A stretch of 64,000 bases of DNA, taken from assembly GCF_036408855.1 (NCBI RefSeq), contig NZ_JAZGJQ010000008.1, positions 1 through 64,000 on the forward strand, written 5' to 3'. Below, piece by piece: positions 1 through 8,414 of the stretch. The notes under the pieces are model-generated. The model was not told the DNA's origin and ran no database searches. It was given only the letters and a program-made list of their open reading frames with translations. Position numbers and translations under genes: made by a program. Numbering within the stretch: the first letter of the stretch is position 1; every line of letters starts with the position of its first letter. Origin of the DNA: Olsenella_K absiana. Lineage in GTDB: Bacteria; Actinomycetota; Coriobacteriia; Coriobacteriales; Atopobiaceae.

Positions 1-45
1 TCGCCGCGCTCCACGGAACCTCCACGGGAGGCGCGGCATAGGGAA

Positions 46-83
46 GGGGGCCCCGGCGCCTGACTCCAGGCTCCGGGACCCCC
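46..83. terminator. GC-rich hairpin downstream of the phosphohexomutase gene
   Basis: GGGGG at 46-50 pairs with CCCCC at 79-83, CCGG 53-56 with CCGG 73-76, and GCCTG 58-62 with CAGGC 67-71 around a 4-base loop. It lies 55 bases past the stop codon of the gene ending at 138, so it may terminate the galU unit. No T-run follows on the minus strand, so this is a weak call. Bases 1-45 and 84-137 show nothing else. Confidence 0.3.
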
Positions 84-137
84 TCCAGGACCAAACGCCC
101 GCCGCCGGCCGGCGACGCCCTGCAACGCACTTCAACT

Positions 138-1517
138 CTAGAGACGTGCGATTCCCGCCGTCGTGGACGAGACGAGCGACGCCGCCTTGGACTCGGAGGT
201 CGCCTCCGCCCAGACCCGCACGACGGGCTCCGTCCGCGACGTCCTCACCATCACCCACGAGCCGTCCTCGAACTCCACCTTGAGGCCCTCGGCGTGGCTG
301 ACCCATGTCGGCTCCTCTCCGTACAGCTCCCTCGGGTTTACGCCCGGGAGCAGGTTCCTGAGAGTCTCGCACCTGTCGACGTCCGTCCTCAAGTCCCGCC
401 GGGAGAAGTACATCCTGCCGACCTTCTCCGTGAGGCGAGAAAGACGTAAGGAGAGCGAGTCCTCCGACGTGCCCAAGAGGGCGCAGAGGAGGCCTGCCCC
501 GTACACGGCATCTCTCTCTTTCAGATGCCAGGGGAACGCCATCCCCCCGAGGTGTTCGACGCCCAGGAGTACATCGCCCCCCGAGAACTCCTCGTATATG
601 CGCCTAAAGCCCACGGGGACGGTGCGGACGGCACAGCCGAGCCTCCTGGCCTGTCTGCCGACGAGCGCGGAGCAGGCTTGGTTAACAACGACCACGCCGC
701 TCCTGCCGCACTGCCGCACCAGGTATTCCATCACCAGGCACTCGACGAGGTGTGGCAGGACCCAGTCCCCCGCGTCGCCTATGATGCCGAGCCTGTCCCC
801 GTCTCCGTCGAGTACCACGCCGAGGTCCGCGTGCCTACGGAGGACCTCGGCCTCGCAACCCTCGACCCAAGGCAGCCGCGGGGAGGGACGTAGGCCCCCG
901 AAGTCCGGACGCGGCTCCTCGTGGAGCGACGTCACCTCGCACCCGATGCCCTCGAGCACCAGGCGGGCCGCCCTTCCCGTGGCGCCATGGAGCGGATCGA
1001 GCACGACCCTCGGCGCCCTGGCGAGGGGACGTGCCGCCAGGTGCCCCACGGCATCCCTGACGTAGGGCCCCAAGAGGTCGACCCTCTCGAAGGGAGCCGC
1101 GGGCCGTGAGGGCAGAGCGTTGATCGAGCGTTCGACCTCGAGAGTCAGGTCCTCCGGGGCAGGCCCGCCGTCAGGCCCCCTGAGGCAGATGCCGCCGTAC
1201 GCAGACGGGGCCTCCGAGGCCGTGAGCATCACGCCACCGATCGACGACCCGTCCTGGGAGACGTTCCAACCGAGGACGGGTGTCGGGAGGGGCTCCAGCG
1301 AGACGTGCACCCTAAGGCCGTGGCTCGCTATGACACCAGCCACGACGCCGGCCAGACGCTCGGCGTCGCGCCTCGCGTCGTAGCCGACGTACACCGTACC
1401 GCCCGGTCGGGCAGCCCCCCAGGTGGTGCCGATCGCCTCGCCGATGCGAGAGACGCTCTCCTCGTTGAAGTCCTCGCCGAGGGGGGCCCGCCAGCCGTGA
1501 GAGTCGAAGCGAATCAT
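138..1517 (-). CDS. divergent phosphohexomutase (phosphomannomutase/phosphoglucomutase family)
   Basis: 459 aa, full length for the alpha-D-phosphohexomutase family, which interconverts hexose 1- and 6-phosphates in the cytoplasm. The catalytic phosphoserine loop is TASEAP (residues 99-104; usual form TASHNP), the metal loop DGDGDR (237-242) is intact, the sugar-binding loop is EHLGG (321-325; usually E-x-SG-x) and the phosphate-binding loop is RTSRTEP (425-431; usually R-x-SGTEP). Serine and metal ligands are kept while three loops carry unusual residues, so substrate specificity cannot be assigned. It starts 10 bases after the galU stop, which fits a two-gene sugar-nucleotide unit (hexose 1-phosphate to UDP-glucose). 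The start has only a poor ribosome-binding site. Confidence 0.85.
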   Translation of the reverse strand: MIRFDSHGWRAPLGEDFNEESVSRIGEAIGTTWGAARPGGTVYVGYDARRDAERLAGVVAGVIASHGLRVHVSLEPLPTPVLGWNVSQDGSSIGGVMLTASEAPSAYGGICLRGPDGGPAPEDLTLEVERSINALPSRPAAPFERVDLLGPYVRDAVGHLAARPLARAPRVVLDPLHGATGRAARLVLEGIGCEVTSLHEEPRPDFGGLRPSPRLPWVEGCEAEVLRRHADLGVVLDGDGDRLGIIGDAGDWVLPHLVECLVMEYLVRQCGRSGVVVVNQACSALVGRQARRLGCAVRTVPVGFRRIYEEFSGGDVLLGVEHLGGMAFPWHLKERDAVYGAGLLCALLGTSEDSLSLRLSRLTEKVGRMYFSRRDLRTDVDRCETLRNLLPGVNPRELYGEEPTWVSHAEGLKVEFEDGSWVMVRTSRTEPVVRVWAEATSESKAASLVSSTTAGIARL

Positions 1518-1526
1518 CTTGACGCG

Positions 1527-2420
1527 CTAGAGCGCGACGTCGCCGAGCGCCTCCCTGAAGGCGCTCTCCTGCTCGGGGTCGGAGAGGGCGAGGCGGGCGT
1601 TGGTCGCCGCCCAGGCAGCCGGGGTGCCCGTGTCGCAGCCCTCGGAGGGGTCCACGACGAGGGCGTACATGTCCTCGGACTCGAGGAGCCGCACCATGGC
1701 GTCGGTCAGCTGGATCTCACCGCCAGCGCCGACCCCCTGGGTCGCCAGCAGGTCCATGGTCCTGGGCGAGAGCAGGTAGCGACCCACGATGAACAGGTGG
1801 GAGGGGGCGTCCTCGCGCGCGGGCTTCTCTACCATGCCCGACACCTTCCAGACGGCACCCTCGTTCTCGCCCGTCGCGTCCGAGCCCTCGAGCGAACCCA
1901 CGCACTCCCCCGCGATGATGCCGTAGCGGCTCACCTGGTCCTCGGGGACCGGTGCGACGGCGATGACGGAGGCCCCGCCGTGCTCGCGGGACACCTTCTG
2001 CATGTTGACGCACATCTGCCGGTCAGGCACGAAGTAGTCGCCGAGCAGCACGAAGAAGGGCTCGTCCCCGACCTCCTCGCGCGCGCACCAGACGGCGTGC
2101 CCGAGCCCGCGAGGATCGTCCTGGTAGACGAACGAGACCGGAAGGGCGCCCGCCTCGTGGACCTTCTCGGCGAGGGCGTCCTTGCCGTGCGCGCGCAGGT
2201 ACTCCTCGAAGTCCTTGTCCTCGGAGAAATACTTCTCCATCTGCGGCTTGAGCCGCGAGTTGACGATGACGACGCCGTCGACGTCATCCGGCTCGAGGGC
2301 CTCCTCCACGACGTACTGGATGACCGGCTTGTCCAGCACCGGGAGGAGCTCTTTGGGCGTGCACTTGGTCGCGGGGAGGAAGCGCGTGCCGAGGCCTGCG
2401 GCTGGAATGATTGCCTTCAT
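1527..2420 (-). CDS. galU: UTP--glucose-1-phosphate uridylyltransferase
   Basis: 297 aa. Makes UDP-glucose from UTP and glucose 1-phosphate for envelope polysaccharides. The N-terminus carries the nucleotidyltransferase signature AAGLGTRFLP-ATK followed by PKELLPVLDKP-IQY, a near-perfect match to GalU. The ATG at 2418-2420 is chosen because it begins directly at MKAIIPAAG; the reading frame runs 20 codons further upstream but that extension is not GalU-like. Followed by the phosphohexomutase gene 10 bases downstream, which could supply its substrate. The 177 bases between it and the next gene upstream probably hold its promoter. Confidence 0.95.
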   Translation of the reverse strand: MKAIIPAAGLGTRFLPATKCTPKELLPVLDKPVIQYVVEEALEPDDVDGVVIVNSRLKPQMEKYFSEDKDFEEYLRAHGKDALAEKVHEAGALPVSFVYQDDPRGLGHAVWCAREEVGDEPFFVLLGDYFVPDRQMCVNMQKVSREHGGASVIAVAPVPEDQVSRYGIIAGECVGSLEGSDATGENEGAVWKVSGMVEKPAREDAPSHLFIVGRYLLSPRTMDLLATQGVGAGGEIQLTDAMVRLLESEDMYALVVDPSEGCDTGTPAAWAATNARLALSDPEQESAFREALGDVAL

Positions 2421-2597
2421 GGAGATGTCCCTTCGTCGTTCCGCGTTCGATAGTTCAAGTATTCCATTTGACGGTAGCATACCCCTTGAGCCGACCTGCG
2501 GTCCTCGCGAGGGGCAGGCTGCGCCGGGCGCCGGCAGGCAGGCGGCGAGGGCCGAATGCGCTCCGCGCCCGGCACGCGGCCGGGCGCGGAGCGCAAG

Positions 2598-3590
2598 TTA
2601 CAGCCAGGTCCCCTGGATGTTCGCCGCGAGGGCGGGCGTCACGCCCTCGCCGAAGCCCACGAGCGCGAGAGGGACGTCGGCGAGGTCGCGGGCAGCGAGG
2701 AGCAGCTCCTCCTGCGCGGCGCCCTCCGCGCGCCCGTCACACGAGTCGGGGATGCAGAGCTGCAGGTAGCCCCTTCGTCCGCGCTCTCGCCACACCTCGG
2801 TCAGGATGGGCCCGAGACGGCGCGCGTCCGCCGCGCATACGTGGTCGAACCCGACAACGCAGGCACCGCCTTCGATCATCTCCCCCAGCAGGCGGCGGAC
2901 CTCCCGCACGTCGACGCCCGCGAGGGCGCGTGCGTCCAGCGAGGCCACGACGGGCCTCGACGGGTAGAGGTGCTCGTTCGCCGAGCGCGCGGCGCGCAGG
3001 GCCTCCCGCGCAGAGGCCTCGTTCACGGAGCCCGAGACGACGAAGGCATGGACGCCCAGGTGGGCGAGTTCGCCCAGCAGCCGCGCCCCGGACGCGGCGG
3101 ACTTCTCAACGGGGACGCCGCCCACGTCGAGCAGGCCGGCCACGAACGGCGGCGCCGCCGAGCGCGCCGCACGCACCGCCCTCTCGACGACGCGCTCGAA
3201 CGGAACGGCGGCACCCGAGGCATCGATGCTCCAGGGGTCGCAACCGGCGGTGTTCGTGACGGCGACCTGCAACCCGGCGGCTACGTACAGGCGGTAGGCG
3301 ACCTCGATCGTGTCTTGCTCGCACGCATCCCAGACTGCGTCGGGAGCCTCCGCGCGTGCCCCTGCGTACCCGACCGCCTCGAAGACGTCGCCGGAACAGG
3401 CCAAGGGCGTCCCCTCGCCCGCGCACAGCAGCCTCGCCAGCGAGGCGGTGAGGTCGTCGTCCGCGTCGTCGAATTCGTAGGACGTCCAGCCGAAGCTCTC
3501 GGGTTCCGGCAGGTCGGCTCCCCCGCTTCCGCAGGCAGTGGGCGCGCCGGCGCCTCCCGCACCCGTCGCGGCGTCGCCCTCCCTACTCAT
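2598..3590 (-). CDS. homocysteine S-methyltransferase-like barrel protein lacking the zinc cysteines
   Basis: 330 aa. The segment IEVAYRLYVAAG-x5-TNTAG resembles the AGAD-IITTNTF region of homocysteine or betaine S-methyltransferases (MetH N-terminal barrel). Later landmarks are degenerate: VVGFDHVCAAD stands where G-x-NC is usual, and VGFGEGVTPALAAN where the family has GGCCGTTP, so the Cys-Cys zinc pair is absent. An active methyltransferase is therefore doubtful; a scavenging, binding or unrelated role is possible. The ATG at 3588-3590 overlaps the TAG stop of the DtxR-type gene by 8 bases, which implies translational coupling and co-regulation with that metal regulator. Confidence 0.6.
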   Translation of the reverse strand: MSREGDAATGAGGAGAPTACGSGGADLPEPESFGWTSYEFDDADDDLTASLARLLCAGEGTPLACSGDVFEAVGYAGARAEAPDAVWDACEQDTIEVAYRLYVAAGLQVAVTNTAGCDPWSIDASGAAVPFERVVERAVRAARSAAPPFVAGLLDVGGVPVEKSAASGARLLGELAHLGVHAFVVSGSVNEASAREALRAARSANEHLYPSRPVVASLDARALAGVDVREVRRLLGEMIEGGACVVGFDHVCAADARRLGPILTEVWRERGRRGYLQLCIPDSCDGRAEGAAQEELLLAARDLADVPLALVGFGEGVTPALAANIQGTWL

Positions 3591-4008
3591 CCAGATCAAG
3601 ACCCTGCTTCTCGAGGAAGTCGCACCAGCGGCGCACGGTGTCATCCGAGAGGTAGTGCTCCATGAGGCACGCCTCGTCGTTCGCCGTCTTCTTGTCCACT
3701 CCGAGGTCGTGGACGAGAAAGGCCCTGAGGGTGCGGTGGGTCTTCCAGACGCGCGAGGCGTACTCCTTCCCGGCGGTGGTGAGGCGCACCCTTCCGTAGC
3801 GGACCTGCTCGACCATGCCCGCGTCCTTCAGCGTGGAGAGCGCCTTGTTCACGCTCGCCTTCGAGACATTGAGCTGCTCGGCCACGTCCACTGACCTCAC
3901 CCCCTCGAGCTCCTCGCCCCTGTCGGACATGATTCGGTATATGGACTCCAGGTAGTCCTCGCTCGCCATCGAGAGCTCGTGGCCCTCGTGAGTGTCGGTC
4001 TTGGGCAT
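3583..4008 (-). CDS. DtxR/MntR-family metal-dependent transcriptional regulator
   Basis: 141 aa. N-terminal winged helix (SMASEDYLESIYRI, then VRSVDVAEQLNVSKASVNKALSTL, then a wing G-RVRLTTAGKEYA) followed by the helical metal-binding and dimerisation domain (HRTLRAFLVHDLGVD, then A-x2-DEACLMEHYLSDD), which holds the conserved H, E, C and E ligand positions. Such proteins repress metal uptake genes when loaded with Mn or Fe. The ATG at 4006-4008 has GGGAAGG just upstream; the open frame extends 43 codons further but without family similarity. Short version without an SH3 domain. Its target genes are not evident here apart from the coupled downstream gene. Confidence 0.85.
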   Translation of the reverse strand: MPKTDTHEGHELSMASEDYLESIYRIMSDRGEELEGVRSVDVAEQLNVSKASVNKALSTLKDAGMVEQVRYGRVRLTTAGKEYASRVWKTHRTLRAFLVHDLGVDKKTANDEACLMEHYLSDDTVRRWCDFLEKQGLDLDE

Positions 4009-4109
4009 TGGCAACCTTCCCCTCAGTGATACTCGAGCCGGGTGAGCCCGATAAGGATTCAGGCCGGACCCCCGGAGGGGCCTAGCCTGAGCTGCTCGGT
4101 GACTGGTAT

Positions 4110-4131
4110 GTACCCAATATAACTTGTTGTA
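4110..4131 (-). promoter_or_regulatory. AT-rich patch, possible promoter of the DtxR-type gene
   Basis: An isolated AT-rich stretch in GC-rich DNA reads ACAACAAGTTATATTGGG on the minus strand. TTATAT could be a -10 about 100 bases before the start codon. No convincing -35 or clear DtxR palindrome is seen. Confidence 0.3.
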
Positions 4132-4215
4132 CGGCACCCCAGCCCACGAACCGCCTGGCCCCAGGGCGGGGTGGGCGGGGCTCCTGGGCTTCGGCAGAGA
4201 CGTCGCGCGAGCGGC

Positions 4216-5496
4216 CTACTCGTCGTCCTCCGGCGCGCTGACCTGCTCGCGCGTTACCTGGGCACCAAGCGCCTGGAGCTTCTCCACGAACGACTCGTAG
4301 CCGCGGTCGATGTGATGGATGGCCGAGACCGTCGTCGTGCCGTCCGCGACCAGGCCGGCCATCACGAGGGCAGCGCCGCCCCTGAGGTCGGGGGACTTGA
4401 CCTCGGCGCCCGAGAAGTGGTCGACGCCGTGGATGACCGCATGGTGCCCCTTGATGACGATCTCGGAGCCCATGCGGGCAAGCTCGCTCGCGAACATGAA
4501 GCGGTTCTCGAAGACGTTCTCCGTCACGATGCAGGTGCCCTTCGCCAGGGCGAGAAGGCACATGGTCTGCGACTGCATGTCCGTCGGGAAACCCGGGAAC
4601 GGTAGGGTCTGGATGTCGACGGGGACGATGTCGCCCTCGCGTCCCACCGTGACCGAGCGGTCCCCCCGCTCTATGGAGATGCCCATCTGCTCGTACTTGC
4701 GCAGCACGAGGCCGAGGTGGTTGGGCTCGAAGCCTCGGACCGTAATCGAGGAGCGGGTGATGGCCCCCATGGCTATGAAGGTCCCCGCCTCGATGCGGTC
4801 GCCCACCACCGTATGCGTGACGGGATGGAGCTCCTTGACTCCCGTGACCTCGATAACGGGAGAGCCGGCACCCTTGATGTCCGCGCCCATCTCGTTGAGC
4901 ATCATCGCGAGATCGACGATCTCCGGCTCGCGCGCCGCGTTGTCGATGACGGTCGTTCCCTTGGCGTGCACCGAGGCCATGATGAGGTTCTCGGTGGCAC
5001 CCACGCTCGCGAAGTCGAGGGTCACCGTCGCGCCGACCACCCCGTCGGGGGCCGAGGCGTGGATGTCTCCGTGGTCGATCTTGAAGTCGACGCCGAGCGC
5101 CTCGAGACCGAGGATGTGCATGTCGATCTTGCGTGCGCCGATGTTGCAGCCGCCCGGCATGGCCACGACCGCCTTGCCGAAGCGGGCGATCAGGGGGCCG
5201 AGCACGGCCGTCGACGCGCGCATCTGCTCCACGAGGTGATAGGGGGTCTCCCAGCTGTCGACCGAGGAGGTGTCGATCCTGAGCTCGTGGACGCCGAGGA
5301 CGTCGACCTTCGCGCCGAGGCACTTGAGCACCTTGCCCATGACGTGGACGTCCGCGATATTGGGGACGTTCTTGAGCACGTTGACGCCCGGCGCCAGGAT
5401 CGTGGCCGCCATGAGCTTGAGGGCGGAGTTCTTCGCGCCCTCCACCGTTACCTCGCCAGAAAGCGGATGACCGCCTTCGACCTTGATGACTTCCAT
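4216..5496 (-). CDS. murA: UDP-N-acetylglucosamine 1-carboxyvinyltransferase
   Basis: 426 aa, full length. Catalyses the first committed step of peptidoglycan synthesis, enolpyruvyl transfer from PEP to UDP-GlcNAc. Visible active-site residues are K22-N23 in AKNSALK, R93 in RAST, and C117 in MPGGCNIGARKIDMH. The presence of Cys at 117 predicts fosfomycin sensitivity of this enzyme. It lies 33 bases after atpC, so it is probably read through from the ATP synthase operon, an arrangement also seen in other Gram-positive bacteria. Confidence 0.97.
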   Translation of the reverse strand: MEVIKVEGGHPLSGEVTVEGAKNSALKLMAATILAPGVNVLKNVPNIADVHVMGKVLKCLGAKVDVLGVHELRIDTSSVDSWETPYHLVEQMRASTAVLGPLIARFGKAVVAMPGGCNIGARKIDMHILGLEALGVDFKIDHGDIHASAPDGVVGATVTLDFASVGATENLIMASVHAKGTTVIDNAAREPEIVDLAMMLNEMGADIKGAGSPVIEVTGVKELHPVTHTVVGDRIEAGTFIAMGAITRSSITVRGFEPNHLGLVLRKYEQMGISIERGDRSVTVGREGDIVPVDIQTLPFPGFPTDMQSQTMCLLALAKGTCIVTENVFENRFMFASELARMGSEIVIKGHHAVIHGVDHFSGAEVKSPDLRGGAALVMAGLVADGTTTVSAIHHIDRGYESFVEKLQALGAQVTREQVSAPEDDE

Positions 5497-5529
5497 GTGC
5501 TCTCCGACTGCGCGTTCGTGACGCGCGGA

Positions 5530-5946
5530 TCAGTTCCGCGCGGCCTGCTTGAGGAGCAGGTTGCACCAGTTTATCTTGTTTTCGAAATAGGCACGGCGCG
5601 GGTCGCGCTCGGGCAGCGCGTCGCGTGCGTCGATCGCGGCTCCACGCGTCTCCATGACAACGTCTGGCTCGATGTCATCGCAGCGGCGTGCGTGGTCGGC
5701 GAGGATGATGACCGCGTCACCCGTAATCTCGGCGTAGCCGCCCGAGATCACGATGTCGAGCTCCCCTCCCCCGTCGCGCTTCGTGCGATGGAGCCTTACG
5801 ACGCCGTCGCCGAGCGCGCAGATCTCGGGGGAGTGGCCGGGCCAGACGCCCAGCTCGCCCGACTCCGCCTGGAGAATCAGGTACTCGACCATCCCCTCGT
5901 ACAGCTGGCGGTCGGGTCGTACGAATTGGCAGACCAGCTCGGCCAC
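5530..5946 (-). CDS. atpC: ATP synthase epsilon subunit
   Basis: 138 aa. The N-terminal beta-sandwich begins LVCQFVRPDRQLYEGMVEYLILQAESGELGV and continues to WPGHSPEICAL, the usual epsilon pattern, and a short helical C-terminal region follows. Part of the F1 central stalk, where it couples and regulates ATP hydrolysis. It begins with GTG (5944-5946), preceded by a GGGGGTG stretch, 10 bases after the atpD stop. Confidence 0.93.
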   Translation of the reverse strand: MAELVCQFVRPDRQLYEGMVEYLILQAESGELGVWPGHSPEICALGDGVVRLHRTKRDGGGELDIVISGGYAEITGDAVIILADHARRCDDIEPDVVMETRGAAIDARDALPERDPRRAYFENKINWCNLLLKQAARN

Positions 5947-5956
5947 GTTGCACCCC

Positions 5957-7489
5957 CTAGTTGCTCTTCTCCGGCTCGTCGTCCTTGCCGGCTCCGTCGC
6001 CCTCGGCGTCGCCGCCGGCTGCCGCGGCCTTCATCTTCTTGGCTCGCTCGCGCACGTCGTCAATCGTGCCAGCGTAGCGGAAGGCCTGCTCAGGCAGGTC
6101 GTCGCACTCGCCGTCGATGATCGCCGCGAAGGAGCGAACGGTGTCCTTAACGCGCACGTAGACGCCGGGCGCACCGGTGAACTTCTCCGCGACGTGGAAG
6201 TTCTGGGAGAGGAACTGCTGAATCTTGCGAGCGCGCGACACGACGAGCTGCTGTTCCTCGGAGAGCTCGTCCATGCCGAGGATCGCGATGATGTCCTGGA
6301 GGTCAGAGTACTCCTGCAGGATCTCTTGGACCTTCTCGGCGACGCGGTAGTGCTCCTCGCCGACGACCTCGGGGTCGAGGGCGGAGCTGGAGCTCGCCAA
6401 CGGGTCGATGGCGGGGTAGATGCCGAGCTCGGTGATCGAGCGCGACAGGACCGTCTGCGCGTCGAGGTGCGTGAAGGTGGTCGCCGGAGCGGGGTCCGTC
6501 AGGTCGTCGGCAGGCACGTAGACGGCCTGAACCGAGGTGATGGAGCCCTCCTTGGTGGAGGTGATGCGCTCCTGCAGGTCGCCCATCTCGGTCGCCAGCG
6601 TGGGCTGGTACCCGACGGCGGACGGCATGCGGCCGAGAAGCGCCGAGACCTCGGAGCCGGCCTGGGAGAACCTGAAGATGTTGTCGATGAACAGCAGGAC
6701 GTCCTGGCCCTGGTCGCGGAAGTACTCCGCGGTGGTGAGCCCGGCCAGGCCGACGCGCAGGCGAGCTCCTGGCGGCTCGTTCATCTGCCCGTAGACGAGG
6801 CACGTCTTGTTGATGACGCCGGACTCGGTCATCTCGAGGTAGAGGTCCGTTCCCTCGCGGGTCCTCTCGCCCACTCCCGTGAACACGGAAGTGCCGCCGT
6901 GCTCCTGTGCCAGGTTGTTGATCAGCTCCTGAATCAGGACGGTCTTGCCCACGCCGGCGCCGCCGAACAGGCCGGTCTTGCCACCCCTGACATAGGGCTC
7001 GAGAAGGTCGATCGCCTTGATGCCGGTCTCGAAGATCTCGGCGTGCGTGGTCAGCTCGTTGAACGAGGGGGCCGGGCGGTGGATCGGGTAGTAGCGCACG
7101 TGCTCGGGCATGGGCTTGCCGTCGACGGGCTGCCCCATCACGTTCCACACGCGACCGAGGGTCTCGGGCCCGACGGGCATCATCATCGGGGAGCCGGTGT
7201 CCTCGACGCGCATGCCCCTCCTGAGGCCGTCGGTCGACGACATGGCGACCGTGCGCACGACGCTGCCGGGCAGCTGGGATTCAACCTCGAGGACCGTGTG
7301 GACCTCGCCCATCGGGGTGCGACCCTTGACCTCGAGCGCGTTGTAGATCGCGGGGACCTGCCCGTCGAAGCGCACGTCCACGACGGCGCCGACGATGCGC
7401 ACGATTGTGCCCGTGCCGGCGCTCTTGTTGAGGAGGCTCAGGGCCGCGCGCTCGAGCGGCGCCCTCTCCTCAGTCTCTTGCTCTGACAT
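5957..7489 (-). CDS. atpD: ATP synthase beta subunit
   Basis: 510 aa. Catalytic F1 subunit. Walker A is GGAGVGKTVLIQEL, the catalytic Glu lies in GVGERTREGTDLY, Walker B is LLFIDNIFRFSQAGSE, and the DELSEEQ element near residue 410 is present. It has an N-terminal extension of about 25 residues and an Ala/Gly/Asp-rich acidic tail after the family domain. Start and atpG stop share one base (TGATG), indicating coupled translation. Confidence 0.98.
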   Translation of the reverse strand: MSEQETEERAPLERAALSLLNKSAGTGTIVRIVGAVVDVRFDGQVPAIYNALEVKGRTPMGEVHTVLEVESQLPGSVVRTVAMSSTDGLRRGMRVEDTGSPMMMPVGPETLGRVWNVMGQPVDGKPMPEHVRYYPIHRPAPSFNELTTHAEIFETGIKAIDLLEPYVRGGKTGLFGGAGVGKTVLIQELINNLAQEHGGTSVFTGVGERTREGTDLYLEMTESGVINKTCLVYGQMNEPPGARLRVGLAGLTTAEYFRDQGQDVLLFIDNIFRFSQAGSEVSALLGRMPSAVGYQPTLATEMGDLQERITSTKEGSITSVQAVYVPADDLTDPAPATTFTHLDAQTVLSRSITELGIYPAIDPLASSSSALDPEVVGEEHYRVAEKVQEILQEYSDLQDIIAILGMDELSEEQQLVVSRARKIQQFLSQNFHVAEKFTGAPGVYVRVKDTVRSFAAIIDGECDDLPEQAFRYAGTIDDVRERAKKMKAAAAGGDAEGDGAGKDDEPEKSN

Positions 7490-8406
7490 CAGTTGTTGTC
7501 CTCCAATGCGGACGCGCCCGCGACGATTTCGTTGAGCTCCGTGGTGATCGAGCCCTGGCGCTCACGGTTGTAGGTCCTGCTCAGCGAGGTGATGATGTCC
7601 TGCGCGTTGTCTGACGCGGACTTCATCGCGCGACGCCTGGCGCCGTGCTCCGCAGCGGCGGAGTCGAGCAGCGCATGGTAGATGACGGTCCTCACGTATG
7701 CGGGCAGGAGGTATCCCAGCACCTCCACAGCCGAGGGGTCGAACTCGAAGACGGTGTCCTGCTTGTGCTCAATCATCGAGAGGGCCTCGGCGGTGCGCGG
7801 GCGGTTGGGCATCATGAGCTGCTCGTTGGTAATGGGCAGCAGCTGCTCGACCACCTGCTGCTGGTCGACCCTGTTCTTCGCGTGCGAGTAATAGATCATC
7901 ACGCGGTCTATCTGACCGGACTTGTAGCCGTCCATGATGTAGGAGGCGATGCGGTCGGCCTCGTCCATCGTCGGCTCCGAGGAGATGCCCTCGAAGGACA
8001 GAAGCGGCTGCTTTCCGCGGTAGCGGAAGAACTCCGTAGGCTTGCGGCCGCAGGTGATGACGTCGGCCCCGACGCCTCGCGACTCGAGGTCCTCGATTGC
8101 GTGCATGACCTCCCTCTGCGGGACGATGTTGAAGCCACCCGCCATGCCCCTGTCCGAGGCTATGAGCAAGAAGACCACATGCTGCTCCTTGGGGTGGACC
8201 CTGAGCAGCGGGTGCTCGCTGCCATAGCCCGCGCTCGCGACGTTCGCGAGCATCAGGGTGATGGCGTCCTTATAGGGGGCGGCCTTCTGCGCCCGGTCGA
8301 GCGCCTTGCGGATGCGCGCAGTGGAGATCATCTCCATCGTGCGCGTCACCTGCAAGGTGCTCGACACCGAGTTGATACGCCCCTTGATTTCTCTCAGACT
8401 AGGCAT
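7489..8406 (-). CDS. atpG: ATP synthase gamma subunit
   Basis: 305 aa. Rotor shaft of F1. N-terminal SLREIKGRINSVSSTLQVTRTMEMIS and C-terminal MKSASDNAQDIITSL-x3-YNRERQGSITTEL are the diagnostic coiled-coil ends of the family. It ends one base into atpD and begins 8 bases after atpA. Confidence 0.96.
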   Translation of the reverse strand: MPSLREIKGRINSVSSTLQVTRTMEMISTARIRKALDRAQKAAPYKDAITLMLANVASAGYGSEHPLLRVHPKEQHVVFLLIASDRGMAGGFNIVPQREVMHAIEDLESRGVGADVITCGRKPTEFFRYRGKQPLLSFEGISSEPTMDEADRIASYIMDGYKSGQIDRVMIYYSHAKNRVDQQQVVEQLLPITNEQLMMPNRPRTAEALSMIEHKQDTVFEFDPSAVEVLGYLLPAYVRTVIYHALLDSAAAEHGARRRAMKSASDNAQDIITSLSRTYNRERQGSITTELNEIVAGASALEDNN

Positions 8407-8414
8407 TCTTTACC

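Noticed and set aside
2411..3665. Long plus-strand frames opposite galU and the MetH-like gene
   Set aside because: Arg-, Pro- or Glu-biased shadow translations; the minus-strand frames carry recognisable motifs.
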